Of a stretch of 64,000 bases of DNA, positions 44,144 to 53,442 are shown piece after piece. The DNA is from Flavivirga jejuensis (GTDB taxonomy: Bacteria; Bacteroidota; Bacteroidia; Flavobacteriales; Flavobacteriaceae): the NCBI RefSeq assembly GCF_030540765.1, contig NZ_JAUOEL010000001.1:1-64000 (forward strand). The letters are read 5' to 3'. Position numbers and translations under genes: made by a program. Numbering within the stretch: position 1 is the stretch's first letter; every line of letters begins with the position of its first letter. The notes beneath the pieces are model-generated. The model was not told the DNA's origin and ran no database searches. It saw only the letters and a program-made list of their open reading frames with translations.

Positions 44144-46554
44144 TATTTTGATGTTAAAGTTTGGGTAGCAATAATACCTTCTGTTTCATTTTGGTCTTGC
44201 ATGAATAATACATTGAAATATTCGCCAGTTGCCCATTTATCTATAAAATTATCGTAGTATTTACTTCCTGGGTTTCCAGATTGACCGCCAGGGTAGATCC
44301 CTAAAGCTTTTGGAGGAGAACTCATTTCTACTATCATACGCCAGGAAGGTCCCCAATTTTTACCTGCAGCATTTACAGTGTTTTTATCGCCTCCTATAGG
44401 TAGATCAAACCTTGAAAAGGCTGGTAATGCTTGCAATAAATGTCCAACATAAGTGCCTTTATAAGCTTGCCAATTGTAATCACCATGTTTTGCTTTCCAG
44501 TTTATTAATTTTTCTGCAGCATTTTTAAATGTGATTAAAAACAAATCGTTAGCCGTTTCTTTTTCAGGTGTATTTAATATATCCATAAAGGCATCATTTG
44601 GATGGTTTTTCAACATATAAATGGTTTGGTATACGAAAGGATAGTCCATAGCTGAATTAGGATCATTAAATTCATCCCAAACAATTTGATATAGATCTGT
44701 CCACCATGCATCCCAAATACTGGGTGCCATTTTATCAATTTCGCTATAAAAATCCCATGACTTAATTATATTTAATACGTCTAACTCTTCTTCAGAAAGA
44801 GATGATATGTCCATATGCTCAAACATATAAGGTAACAATTCGGATGCTTTAAGATTAAAGTTGTTGTTTTGAAGGTTTTTAAAATCATCAACCGTAAATG
44901 TTTCTTTCGACCTAAAGAAACTATTAATAACACGATTTCTATAAGTATCATACCCATCATTAAATACATAAAACGGATAAGATGCATCGGTTGGGTATTG
45001 GTTAGACGAACTAATAAAACCGCGTTCTGGATTTTTTGTATGTGCATTAAACTCCTGTGGAATAAAACTCTGCCAGTCATGTTTTGGGTTACTACCATCC
45101 ATTAAAAATTTCCCTTGACCTTTCCATTTATTTGGAAACTTTCCTTGAACCCATAATGCAATATCACCATTAGTTGAAGCAAAAGCAAAATTTTGTGCTG
45201 GTGCCACATGATTAGAAATGGCATTCAAATAATCCTCATAATTTTTTCCATTGTTGAGTTTATAGAATAGACGTGTAAAATTATGACCAATATGCCCTGT
45301 CCATTTCATGGCATAGCCTTCTTTTTCATCATTGGCTTTAAATGTATGATCATAACTAACAGGGCCATGATGTGTATAAATTACTGAATCTATATAGGTT
45401 TTTTGCCCTTTTATTTTAATTTCCTCAAGCCTTACATGCGTGTTTTTCCATGTCCCATTATACTTATATTGGGTTCGGTTTTTATCTTTAAATTCAATTT
45501 TATACCAATCTTTAACATCTCTGGTAGCATTAGTAACCCCCCAAGAAATAGTATTATTAAATCCAATAATAACCCCTAAAGCACCTGGAAGTGTCGCTCC
45601 AAATGTATTTTGACTCGGAGAAGATAACTGCATTACGAACCAAATGGAAGGCAAATTGAGTCCAAGATGGGGATCGTTGGCTAGAATTGGGTTGCCTGAG
45701 TAGGATTTGTTACCAGAAACGGCCCAATTATTACTCCCATTATGAGGGTTAGGCTTTACCATAGTTTCAGAAATAGAGTCTAAAGGTAATTCGCTTTGAG
45801 GAATTGCCGTAATTTCTTTGTCAATAAAGCTCCAATCTGTTTCTTTTGGAATTACAGGTTCATCAAAATCAAAAAAATCTGGAAATAGTAAATCAAAACG
45901 ATCTTTGCCAAATTTGCGTAGTACATTTGTATATTCCAAATCGGAATCACCACCGCAGAGCATATCTGTCATGTACATTAATAAATACATTGTTTTATCA
46001 ATAGTCCAGGCTTCTGGTTTATAATCTAGAAGTTTATATTCAACAGGGTAATCTTTAGGGTCGAGTTGGTTTATGTAGGCATTAACACCATCTTTATAAG
46101 CTTCCAAATATGCCATAGATTCTTTATCTGCCTTAATGATTTCTAAGCTGTTTTCTGCTCCGAAAACCATACCTTTTCTACGTTGAGCCCTATCATAATT
46201 TAATGCTTTTTCACCAATTATTTCAGAGAGTCGTCCAGCCGAAGCAAGGGTTTGAAATTCCATTTGCCATAAACGATGTTTTGCTGTTATGTAACCTTGT
46301 GCTCTGTATAAATCTGTATTATTTTGAGCAAATACATGAGGAATGCGTTCCTTATCATAATGAACAGTGACATTATCTATAAGACCTTTAATTTCAAGAT
46401 CACCAGTTATAGATTCATCCTTTTCGTTCTGCCAAATACCACCAGAAGGATCTAAAAATTTACCTATAGGGGGAATTGCTCCAAGTTTTGTGTTAAAAGC
46501 GTAAAAAATCGCTATAGTAAGTATAAACGATACTATAAATTTGAGGTATTTCAT
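44143..46554 (-). CDS. Penicillin acylase family protein (Ntn hydrolase)
   Basis: An 803-residue protein with an N-terminal hydrophobic segment (residues 5-20), so it is exported or anchored. It matches the penicillin amidase family, whose precursor cuts itself before a catalytic Ser. The likely nucleophile is Ser274 in 'HNGSNNWAVSG', followed by 'NDPHLGLNLPSIWFVMQLSS', both strongly conserved in the family. Such enzymes hydrolyse amide bonds of beta-lactams or N-acyl homoserine lactones; the natural substrate here is unknown, and quorum-signal degradation is one option. The small membrane gene overlaps its end. Confidence 0.92.
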   Translation of the reverse strand: MKYLKFIVSFILTIAIFYAFNTKLGAIPPIGKFLDPSGGIWQNEKDESITGDLEIKGLIDNVTVHYDKERIPHVFAQNNTDLYRAQGYITAKHRLWQMEFQTLASAGRLSEIIGEKALNYDRAQRRKGMVFGAENSLEIIKADKESMAYLEAYKDGVNAYINQLDPKDYPVEYKLLDYKPEAWTIDKTMYLLMYMTDMLCGGDSDLEYTNVLRKFGKDRFDLLFPDFFDFDEPVIPKETDWSFIDKEITAIPQSELPLDSISETMVKPNPHNGSNNWAVSGNKSYSGNPILANDPHLGLNLPSIWFVMQLSSPSQNTFGATLPGALGVIIGFNNTISWGVTNATRDVKDWYKIEFKDKNRTQYKYNGTWKNTHVRLEEIKIKGQKTYIDSVIYTHHGPVSYDHTFKANDEKEGYAMKWTGHIGHNFTRLFYKLNNGKNYEDYLNAISNHVAPAQNFAFASTNGDIALWVQGKFPNKWKGQGKFLMDGSNPKHDWQSFIPQEFNAHTKNPERGFISSSNQYPTDASYPFYVFNDGYDTYRNRVINSFFRSKETFTVDDFKNLQNNNFNLKASELLPYMFEHMDISSLSEEELDVLNIIKSWDFYSEIDKMAPSIWDAWWTDLYQIVWDEFNDPNSAMDYPFVYQTIYMLKNHPNDAFMDILNTPEKETANDLFLITFKNAAEKLINWKAKHGDYNWQAYKGTYVGHLLQALPAFSRFDLPIGGDKNTVNAAGKNWGPSWRMIVEMSSPPKALGIYPGGQSGNPGSKYYDNFIDKWATGEYFNVLFMQDQNETEGIIATQTLTSK

Positions 46555-46700
46555 GTGCTTGTATCTATTGTGTTTTAATTGTCACGTAACATCCATATAA
46601 TCATTGTTCTAGGGTGCCTAATTTTTAGTTATGGATGTTTCATATATCTGGTTTTACGTAGAAACTAAAGATAAGAAAATTATATACGAATAGAACGCGG

Positions 46701-47222
46701 TTATTTTTGATTTGTTTTTAGACTACGTTTTTTTTTATAAAAAGGTTTGTCTGCTACGTAAATGGTTTTAATAACCTCTGCGAAAACAACACGTTCTTTG
46801 TTTACTATATGAGCCGTTTTTATCAAATTTAATTCTCCTTTTTTAGCAACTTGAGCTTTAATAGTTTCTATTTCTTCAGACGAGAAAGAGAATTCTGCAT
46901 AAACATTTTCTTTAGCAGGTCGTTTATATTTTATAGTAGCGTCTTTATCCCAAACAATATAATGATCACCTAAAATATGCATAAGTTGAATCATATAAAT
47001 AGGGTCGGTAGCAGAAAATAAGCTTCCTCCAAAAATTGACCCAACATAATTTTTGTTTTTGATGCTTAACGGAATTTTAATTTTAACATACATTAAATCT
47101 TCAGAAACTTCAATGATTTTTCCAGTAGACCGCCTGTACATGGGCGACAAATTAAATAGATATTTATAAATTTGAGCGTCTGTTAAAAAGGTTTTAAATA
47201 TTTTGGACAGCGTTTTGTACAT
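46701..47222 (-). CDS. DUF4442 hotdog-fold protein
   Basis: A 173-residue protein of the DUF4442 family, hotdog-fold proteins related to acyl-CoA thioesterases. Visible: 'NYVGSIFGGSLFSATDPIYM' near residue 78, the typical hotdog helix, and a basic C-terminal tail. The reaction is unknown. It is encoded 2 bases after the ogt stop codon on the same strand, so probably co-transcribed with it. Confidence 0.85.
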   Translation of the reverse strand: MYKTLSKIFKTFLTDAQIYKYLFNLSPMYRRSTGKIIEVSEDLMYVKIKIPLSIKNKNYVGSIFGGSLFSATDPIYMIQLMHILGDHYIVWDKDATIKYKRPAKENVYAEFSFSSEEIETIKAQVAKKGELNLIKTAHIVNKERVVFAEVIKTIYVADKPFYKKKRSLKTNQK

Positions 47223-47224
47223 GT

Positions 47225-47698
47225 TTAAAAAAGAGATTGTTGTTTATAAGGACTTTCGTGTTCTAACAACCACTGTTTGCGATGTAATCCACCAGCATAC
47301 CCTGTTAAACTGCCATCAGTACCAATTACTCTGTGGCATGGTACAATAATCCAAAGGGGGTTTTTACCATTGGCGTTAGCTACAGCACGAATGGCTTTTA
47401 CATCGCCCAATTGTTTTGATAATTCTAAATAAGAAAATGTTTTACCGTAGGGAATTTGCTCAAGCTGTTTCCATACTTTTTTTTGAAATTCGGTGCCTTG
47501 TGGGTTTAATTTAAGATCGAATTGCTTGCGCTTACCTTTAAAATACTCGTTAAGTTGGGTAACACAATCTTCTAATTCTACAGGAATAATATCAGTTACT
47601 TTTTCTTCAGAATTTAAAACGGTTATGGAATGTATACCATCAATATCACCATCAATTTTGGTGTAACCTAAAGGCGAATTAATTATACAACTTTCCAT
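47225..47698 (-). CDS. ogt: Methylated-DNA--protein-cysteine methyltransferase
   Basis: A 157-residue O6-alkylguanine DNA repair protein, which transfers alkyl groups from DNA to its own Cys in a suicide reaction. The active-site motif PCHRVIG is present ('IIVPCHRVIGTDGSLTGYAG'), as is 'GKTFSYLELSKQLGDVKAIR', the DNA-binding helix region. Length fits Ogt. The DUF4442 gene follows closely. It is divergent from the MG2/plug gene. Confidence 0.95.
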   Translation of the reverse strand: MESCIINSPLGYTKIDGDIDGIHSITVLNSEEKVTDIIPVELEDCVTQLNEYFKGKRKQFDLKLNPQGTEFQKKVWKQLEQIPYGKTFSYLELSKQLGDVKAIRAVANANGKNPLWIIVPCHRVIGTDGSLTGYAGGLHRKQWLLEHESPYKQQSLF

Positions 47699-47806
47699 AG
47701 AGATAATTTTATGATGACTAAATTACGAAATCAATCTTATAATCATCCATGTTAAAAGATTTTGAAATTAAGTTTTTTATACTAATTTAATGGTATAAAA
47801 CGTGAA

Positions 47807-50545
47807 ATGTTTAAAAACAAAGAAAAACAAATTTTTATACGTATAAGTATATTTTTTTTAATATATACAGGATGTTATTCTCAAGTCTTACAAGACAGTC
47901 TTAATATAGTAAGATCTCATGCATCGTATGCAGAGAAAGTGTATTTACAATTAGACAAAACCGTATACACCTCAAACGAAACCATTTGGTTTAAAGCTAT
48001 AGTTACAAGTGCCTCAAACCATATTCCAACAGATTTAAGTGGCGTATTGTATGTAGAGTTAATCGATCCGTACAAAAAAATTATTGACAAGCGTTTGCTA
48101 AAGCTTAACAATGGATTAGCGGAGGGTTCCTTCAGCCTTCAAAATTATAAATCAGGACAATATTTAATTAGAGCTTATACAAATTGGAATAAGAATTTTG
48201 ATCAAGATTTTACATTCAATCAATATATTCAAATCCATACATTACAAGAAAAAGAAAGCCCTATAAAAACGGTTACATTAACTAAAACAGATGGCGAAGC
48301 GTCTAAACTTTCGGCACAATTAAATCCGCGATTATTAGATAATAAATACAGAGGGAAGTTAAAAGTCTATTTAACTTTAGATGGGAAAGAAGATTCGTTA
48401 GAAGTAAAAAAAGATAAAACGGGGTATTATAATTTGGATTATTCAATTCCTGAAGAAACTAAACTAGCCACATTACAATTAAACTTAGGCCGTTTTAAAA
48501 CCTTTTCTAAAACCATCGCATTAAATAAAGATGATTTAGATATACAATTTTTTCCCGAAGGCGGGGAGTTAGTAAGTGGTTTAAAAAGCGTTGTAGGTTT
48601 TAAGGCTATAGATTATGCTGGTAAAGGAAAAGAAGTTACAGGAAACATTATTGATGAAGCTGGGCAGGTAATTTCCACCTTTAAAAGCAATCACTTAGGT
48701 ATGGGAAAAGTACAATTTACACCTCAACCTAACAAACAATATTATGGAACTATAATAGGTAATCAAGGGACTGTTCTTAAATATCCTTTTCCTAAAGTTT
48801 CTTCCGTTGGTATGGTATTAAATGTTATTGAAGACGCTTCTAATATTAATGTTTTAGTAACTTCTAAGGACACTTTTGAAGGAGAATCAATCTCTATACG
48901 AGCACGACACAGAGGTATAACAGATTATTATTCCAATATTAAAACCAAAGGCAATACCGTTTATAAACAATTTGAAAAAGCCCTATTTCCAGAAGGTATT
49001 ATAGAATTTACCATTTTTAATAGTAATCAATTGCCTGTATGTGAACGCTTATTTTTTAATAGAAATAAAGAACAACAACTAAATATTTTGGCTAAACCCA
49101 ACCGAAGTATTTATGGACAACGTGACAAAATTAAGCTTGATATTGAAATAAAAGATTTTAATGACGAATCCGTAAATGCTAATTCATCAGTTCTGGTTAT
49201 AAACAAAGAACAATTGGGAGATTTACAAGAATTGCGTCAAAATATACGGTCTTACTTTTTGTTATCTTCTGAAATAAAAGGTGACATTGAAAATGCAGGA
49301 CACTATTTTAGAGATGAAAGCAACCCTGAAGACCTCGATGTTTTGATGCTTACACAGGGGTGGCGAAAGTATCTCTATAAAAGCCCAAAAGGAGCTTTTG
49401 TGAATCAACCAGAAAAAGTACTTACTGTAAGTGGAAGAATAGGCGAAGTAATAAACGCTAAAAAACCATCAAAGCAATATGTAGAGCTAACCATGATGAC
49501 TTTTGGTGATACCGCTAAAGGTTTTTATACGCAACAAGTAGATAGTACAGGTATATTTAATTTTAGTATAGCTGACACCTATGAAGATAATTTAGAAATT
49601 GTCATTCAGTCTAAGAATAAAAAAGGAAAGAATAAAAACTACACCATCGTTTTAGATAAAAAAACGGTTCCTGAAATTCAGTACAATCCACAAAAAAAGA
49701 TTAAAGTTGTAGATACTGTAATTGATGCTTATTTAGAAAAAGCCAAAGCGCACGAAAAAGTTGTTGAAGCTTTTAGATTATCGGAAGGCACCATAGAACT
49801 TGATGAGGTTTTATTAGATAGCTATAAGCTAACTCCAGAACGCGAAAAAATGATGGAACTGCACGGGCCACCAGATGTTGTTATAGAAGATAAAGAATTG
49901 CAAAGTAAAATTAAAAAGTGGTCGTATGGGTTGTACAGTATCCTTCTTTTTAATTACCCTGAAAAGGTAAGTGTAATAAGGGGTGGTTCTGGTGGTGGGT
50001 TTTTATATGCAAATGTTCATGGAGCAGATTTTACATTTGTTATTATCGATGGTATTCCAGTAAAAATTTATAATTATTCATTGATCCAGAGTTTACCTAC
50101 AGAAGAAATAAAAAGTGTAGAGCTTATAAAATACCCTAAAAACCCTGAAAAATATGCTTTTGATGTATTTGGAACGAATGTTTATAAAGGTATGGAAACA
50201 TGGTCATTTATAAATATTTACACCTATGCCGGCAAAGGATTATTCAGTGTACAAAGAACCCCAGGTATGTCTAAAAAAACCGTCCCTGTATTTTCTACAC
50301 CTCGAGAATTTTATGCACCCAAATATGAAAATTTAACAACTCAAGATTGGAAAACACCTGATTTAAGACCTCTGATTTATTGGAATGCAAATTTGCAAAC
50401 CAATGCAGAAGGCAAAACTATGGCTGAGTTCTATAATGCTGATAATACAGGTGATATGTTAGTTGTTATTGAAACTATTACAGAAGATGGGAAAATAGGC
50501 TATCATGAAATGACTTATACTGTTGAAGAAAAGCTTGAAAAGTAG
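47807..50545 (+). CDS. MG2-domain protein with TonB plug-like C-terminal region
   Basis: A 912-residue protein with a signal peptide (ending YTGCYSQ). Residues 30-120 resemble the alpha-2-macroglobulin MG2 domain ('KVYLQLDKTVYTSNETIWFK'). Further beta-sandwich domains follow. Near residues 715-790 lies a TonB-dependent receptor plug-like segment ('GGFLYANVHGADFTFVIIDG', 'SLPTEEIKSVELIKYP'), but no 22-strand barrel. Related proteins occur widely in Flavobacteriia with unknown function. The plug without barrel suggests a partner role at the outer membrane. It appears to be a single gene. Confidence 0.82.
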   Translation: MFKNKEKQIFIRISIFFLIYTGCYSQVLQDSLNIVRSHASYAEKVYLQLDKTVYTSNETIWFKAIVTSASNHIPTDLSGVLYVELIDPYKKIIDKRLLKLNNGLAEGSFSLQNYKSGQYLIRAYTNWNKNFDQDFTFNQYIQIHTLQEKESPIKTVTLTKTDGEASKLSAQLNPRLLDNKYRGKLKVYLTLDGKEDSLEVKKDKTGYYNLDYSIPEETKLATLQLNLGRFKTFSKTIALNKDDLDIQFFPEGGELVSGLKSVVGFKAIDYAGKGKEVTGNIIDEAGQVISTFKSNHLGMGKVQFTPQPNKQYYGTIIGNQGTVLKYPFPKVSSVGMVLNVIEDASNINVLVTSKDTFEGESISIRARHRGITDYYSNIKTKGNTVYKQFEKALFPEGIIEFTIFNSNQLPVCERLFFNRNKEQQLNILAKPNRSIYGQRDKIKLDIEIKDFNDESVNANSSVLVINKEQLGDLQELRQNIRSYFLLSSEIKGDIENAGHYFRDESNPEDLDVLMLTQGWRKYLYKSPKGAFVNQPEKVLTVSGRIGEVINAKKPSKQYVELTMMTFGDTAKGFYTQQVDSTGIFNFSIADTYEDNLEIVIQSKNKKGKNKNYTIVLDKKTVPEIQYNPQKKIKVVDTVIDAYLEKAKAHEKVVEAFRLSEGTIELDEVLLDSYKLTPEREKMMELHGPPDVVIEDKELQSKIKKWSYGLYSILLFNYPEKVSVIRGGSGGGFLYANVHGADFTFVIIDGIPVKIYNYSLIQSLPTEEIKSVELIKYPKNPEKYAFDVFGTNVYKGMETWSFINIYTYAGKGLFSVQRTPGMSKKTVPVFSTPREFYAPKYENLTTQDWKTPDLRPLIYWNANLQTNAEGKTMAEFYNADNTGDMLVVIETITEDGKIGYHEMTYTVEEKLEK

Positions 50546-50587
50546 CAGATAAGATTAATTTATTGAAATGGAACAATATCTCATTTT

Positions 50588-51670
50588 TTAATCTGTGTTT
50601 TTATCTTCTAGAATACCCAGTTTTTTTGCTCTGGCTTCCCAGTTTTGTCTGGCTTGTACCTGTAAGTCTGAAACGTCATCACTTTCATCCATAATTTCTA
50701 ATCCTAAAAGTGTTTCAATAACATCTTCCATGGTAACCAAGCCGCTTACAGAACCGTATTCATCAACTACCAAAGCCATATGGTTTCTGCCTTCTATTAA
50801 CAATTCAAACAGGTCTGGAATAGGTAAATTTCGGTTAACTATAATAATATGTCGTTTTAAATCCGAAAGCTTTTTATCTCCATGGTCTAGTGCCATTTCT
50901 TTAAAAACTTCGTCTTTAAGTATCAACCCTTTTATGTTGTCTGGTTTGTTCGAATAAATAGGAATTCTTGAAAAATGAAGATTCATATTTTTATTAAAAA
51001 AATCTTCGATACTTGTATCTTGGTCTACTGCTAGCATAACAGTTCTAGGCGTCATAACATCTTTTGCTAGAACCTCTTTAAAAGTCAATAAGTTTTTAAT
51101 GATCTTACTTTCAGATTCTTTAAAAACACCTTCTTCATGTGCCATATCTGTCATAGCATGAAAATCTTCACGGCTTAAAACACTACCATGCCCTTTACCC
51201 CCTATTAATTTTGTAGTTAATTGTAATAGCCAGAGCAGACCTGTCCATTTTAAAGGAAAAATTAAAACAATTAATGCTTTAGAGGTGAAATTAGCTAAAC
51301 TCTTCCAATACGTTGCTCCAATTGTTTTTGGAACAATTTCTGAAGCTACTAAAATTAAAAACGTCATAATAGCAGATACTATTCCAATAGTATTAATTCC
51401 AAAATACTCTATTTTGTAAGGCAATTTTTCAGCCTGAATACCAACCATCATCGCTCCTAGCGTATGCGCAATGGTGTTTAAGGTGAGTATGGCAATTAGA
51501 GGTTTGTCTACATCTTTTTTTAAGCGTTCTAAAGTAAAGGCATATTCTTTTCCTTCTTGTTTTTTTACATTTATAAATGTTGGTGTAACAGTTAGTAAAA
51601 CGGCCTCAAGTATAGAGCATAAAAAAGAAAAGAAAATTGAAATTGCTGCCCAGAAAAATAATGCACTCAT
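50588..51670 (-). CDS. CNNM-type transporter (DUF21 and CBS domains)
   Basis: A 360-residue hemolysin-C-like / CNNM protein. The N-terminal DUF21 region has four hydrophobic segments over residues 1-150. A CBS pair follows ('VMTPRTVMLAVDQDTSIEDF' and 'LVVDEYGSVSGLVTMEDVIE'). Homologues are linked to Mg2+ or Co2+ efflux; the old name hemolysin is not meaningful. The usual C-terminal CorC_HlyC domain is absent, giving a shorter form common in Bacteroidetes. It stands alone. Confidence 0.9.
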   Translation of the reverse strand: MSALFFWAAISIFFSFLCSILEAVLLTVTPTFINVKKQEGKEYAFTLERLKKDVDKPLIAILTLNTIAHTLGAMMVGIQAEKLPYKIEYFGINTIGIVSAIMTFLILVASEIVPKTIGATYWKSLANFTSKALIVLIFPLKWTGLLWLLQLTTKLIGGKGHGSVLSREDFHAMTDMAHEEGVFKESESKIIKNLLTFKEVLAKDVMTPRTVMLAVDQDTSIEDFFNKNMNLHFSRIPIYSNKPDNIKGLILKDEVFKEMALDHGDKKLSDLKRHIIIVNRNLPIPDLFELLIEGRNHMALVVDEYGSVSGLVTMEDVIETLLGLEIMDESDDVSDLQVQARQNWEARAKKLGILEDKNTD

Positions 51671-51800
51671 TTAAAAATTTATTTATAGCTAAAATAGTTA
51701 AAATTTATTTTGTAAATTGTGTAAGTAAACACTTTGGTTGGTGTAGTATTTTCTTTCTTTTTTAATTTTAGAATTAATGGAGTAATTTAAATAACAAATT

Positions 51801-52061
51801 ATGACAATTGAAAAACCATCCTATGTCCTTGCAGAAGTTACCTGCGTAAAAAATGATTGTAACGAAACCTTTAGTGTTATTATTTCTTCAATATATACTG
51901 TTGTTGACAGGCCTGTTGGAGAAATAGATTTCAATATATCAAAACAAAATGAAATAGCAGAAACCAACAGAATTGATGACTATGTCGTTATTAAATGTAG
52001 CTGTGGACATAGCCAAAGAGTCTATTTAAAACTAAAACAAAAAAATGAGAAATTAATTTAA
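51801..52061 (+). CDS. Hypothetical protein with a zinc-ribbon-like Cys pattern
   Basis: An 86-residue protein with Cys pairs C-x4-C ('VTCVKNDCNETF') and C-x-C-G-H ('IKCSCGHSQRV'), which could bind one metal ion. No other domain is seen and I do not recognise the family. A DNA- or RNA-binding role would be speculative. It is a single gene before a repeat-rich gap. Confidence 0.6.
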   Translation: MTIEKPSYVLAEVTCVKNDCNETFSVIISSIYTVVDRPVGEIDFNISKQNEIAETNRIDDYVVIKCSCGHSQRVYLKLKQKNEKLI

Positions 52062-52126
52062 AAGCTTTTGGCTTGCCAAAGGGTAAAAACTATTGGTAAT
52101 AAATTATAAAACTTATTGATCTCAAT

Positions 52127-52235
52127 TGTAGTTAAAAAGATATACTTAATTGTATTTCGCTTTTCAGCTTCTAAAAACTTTTGACACAAATTTCACGAAT
52201 TCACAAGAGTTTCGTTTTGCCATGTTTATTCTTTT
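52127..52235. repeat. Dispersed repeat, related to 29331-29439
   Basis: It begins TGTAGTTAAAAA and contains 'TTTTCAGCTTCTAAAAA', GACACAAATTTCACGAATTC and 'CCATGTTTATTCTTTT', in the same order as the copy at 29331. No inverse right end was found. Confidence 0.55.
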
Positions 52236-52466
52236 ATTTCGATATTTTACGAAGCAGACTTTCGGTCTGCAAAAATGAACCTAGGGTCTTCCTATTCATG
52301 ATTTAGTTGGTTTTTGTTTTGCCTTAGGTGATTCTTTTTCTGGAATATTTAAAATTTCGGTTGGATAAGGAAGGTAACTAGAAAAGGTGCTGTCTAAAAA
52401 GAGATGAACTTTGTCGAGAGTAAAGCAAAGGCTTTTTTTTCTAAAAATCAAAACATTAAAATTTTA

Positions 52467-52530
52467 GAGATTCTTCACAGCTTTGCTGCTACCTAGAAAC
52501 AAAATATATTTTGTTTCTAGGTAATATTCG
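52467..52530. repeat. Left copy of inverted repeat bracketing 52985-54654
   Basis: GAGATTCTTCACAGCTTTGC, then TGCTACCT, then a 32-base perfect palindrome at 52491-52522 (ACCTAGAAACAAAATA and its inverse), then GTAATATTCG. The inverse copy lies at 54701-54764. The stretch 52236-52466 holds no gene. Confidence 0.65.
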
Positions 52531-52801
52531 TAATGAATCTTTTATAGATCTATATGAATTATTGTTGTTTATAGAAAGTTGAAGAAAGATATTGGTATTA
52601 AAGCTAAAAGTGCATTGTTTTAGTGACTATAACTGTATTTTAATTGTAAGATTTGTTACTTTATATTATGTTTGTGTAGAAAAAGGAGTCATATTAAAAT
52701 ATGAAAAAACTTATAAAATTTTAATTATAAGAATATGGGTTTATGGTAATATAAGCAATCGCAAAAAACTTAGTATTGCAAGAAATTTTAAATAGAATAA
52801 G

Positions 52802-52974
52802 ATGGGTGCCATTGCTAAATTTACAGAAGATGAAACCATTTTACTAAAATTTATAAAATTAAAAGAGGATATAACAATCTAGAAGGATTAGTATACCGAA
52901 ACGCTGTGGTTTTAAAGTAGATATTGAAAATGTAAAAGAGTTATTACGTGCGGAAATTGAATAGAATAAAAAAT
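52802..52974 (+). other. Possible decayed coding remnant
   Basis: Short open pieces such as 'MGAIAKFTEDETILLKFIKL' and, after stops, 'CGFKVDIENVKELLRAEIE' suggest a broken gene just before 52985. I recognise no family, so this is only a suspicion based on codon-like composition. Confidence 0.25.
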
Positions 52975-52984
52975 TAAAAATATT

Positions 52985-53440
52985 ATGGAAAAGTTTGAAA
53001 CCTACAATAACAATCAAAAGATTACATTTAATGTCACTAATATTGAAACCAAAGCTCAACAATTAAACGAGATGGCATTTTTTCTTAGAAAAAAAGGAGA
53101 TTTAGACGATTTCGATATTCTAGATAATAACACGCCAAGCTCAACATCCTTTTCTAAAGAACAAGCTAAAGAACGAGTGATTTTAGAAGCTAATATTGTT
53201 TTTATGGTAGACTCTAATCAAGAACCCAACAAAAGCAAAATTATGAAAGAAACGATTATACGATATAGTTTGTATGATCAAGATAATAGAAAAACGTATT
53301 ACTCTACTTTTGTTGATTTTGAAGACGAATATATAGATAATGGAGGCGAACAATTTACGGTAAAAAAGAACATTGAAATTGACCTAAAAGAAAACTTAGT
53401 TAATAACCATAGAGTTTTTGTTGAATCACTTAACCAATAA
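52985..53440 (+). CDS. Hypothetical protein, first gene of a two-gene module
   Basis: A 151-residue soluble protein without a signal peptide or membrane segment. It is charged and probably beta-rich in its second half ('RKTYYSTFVDFEDEY', 'QFTVKKNIEIDLKENL'). I do not recognise the family. The ATG of the next gene follows 2 bases after its stop, so the two form an operon. Both lie between inverted copies of a repeat (52467-52530 and 54701-54764), which suggests that they arrived together. Confidence 0.65.
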   Translation: MEKFETYNNNQKITFNVTNIETKAQQLNEMAFFLRKKGDLDDFDILDNNTPSSTSFSKEQAKERVILEANIVFMVDSNQEPNKSKIMKETIIRYSLYDQDNRKTYYSTFVDFEDEYIDNGGEQFTVKKNIEIDLKENLVNNHRVFVESLNQ

Positions 53441-53442
53441 TT

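Noticed and set aside
52592-52795. 67-codon plus-strand frame in the repeat-rich gap
   Set aside because: No recognisable domain and poor codon composition; it lies in apparently non-coding sequence.
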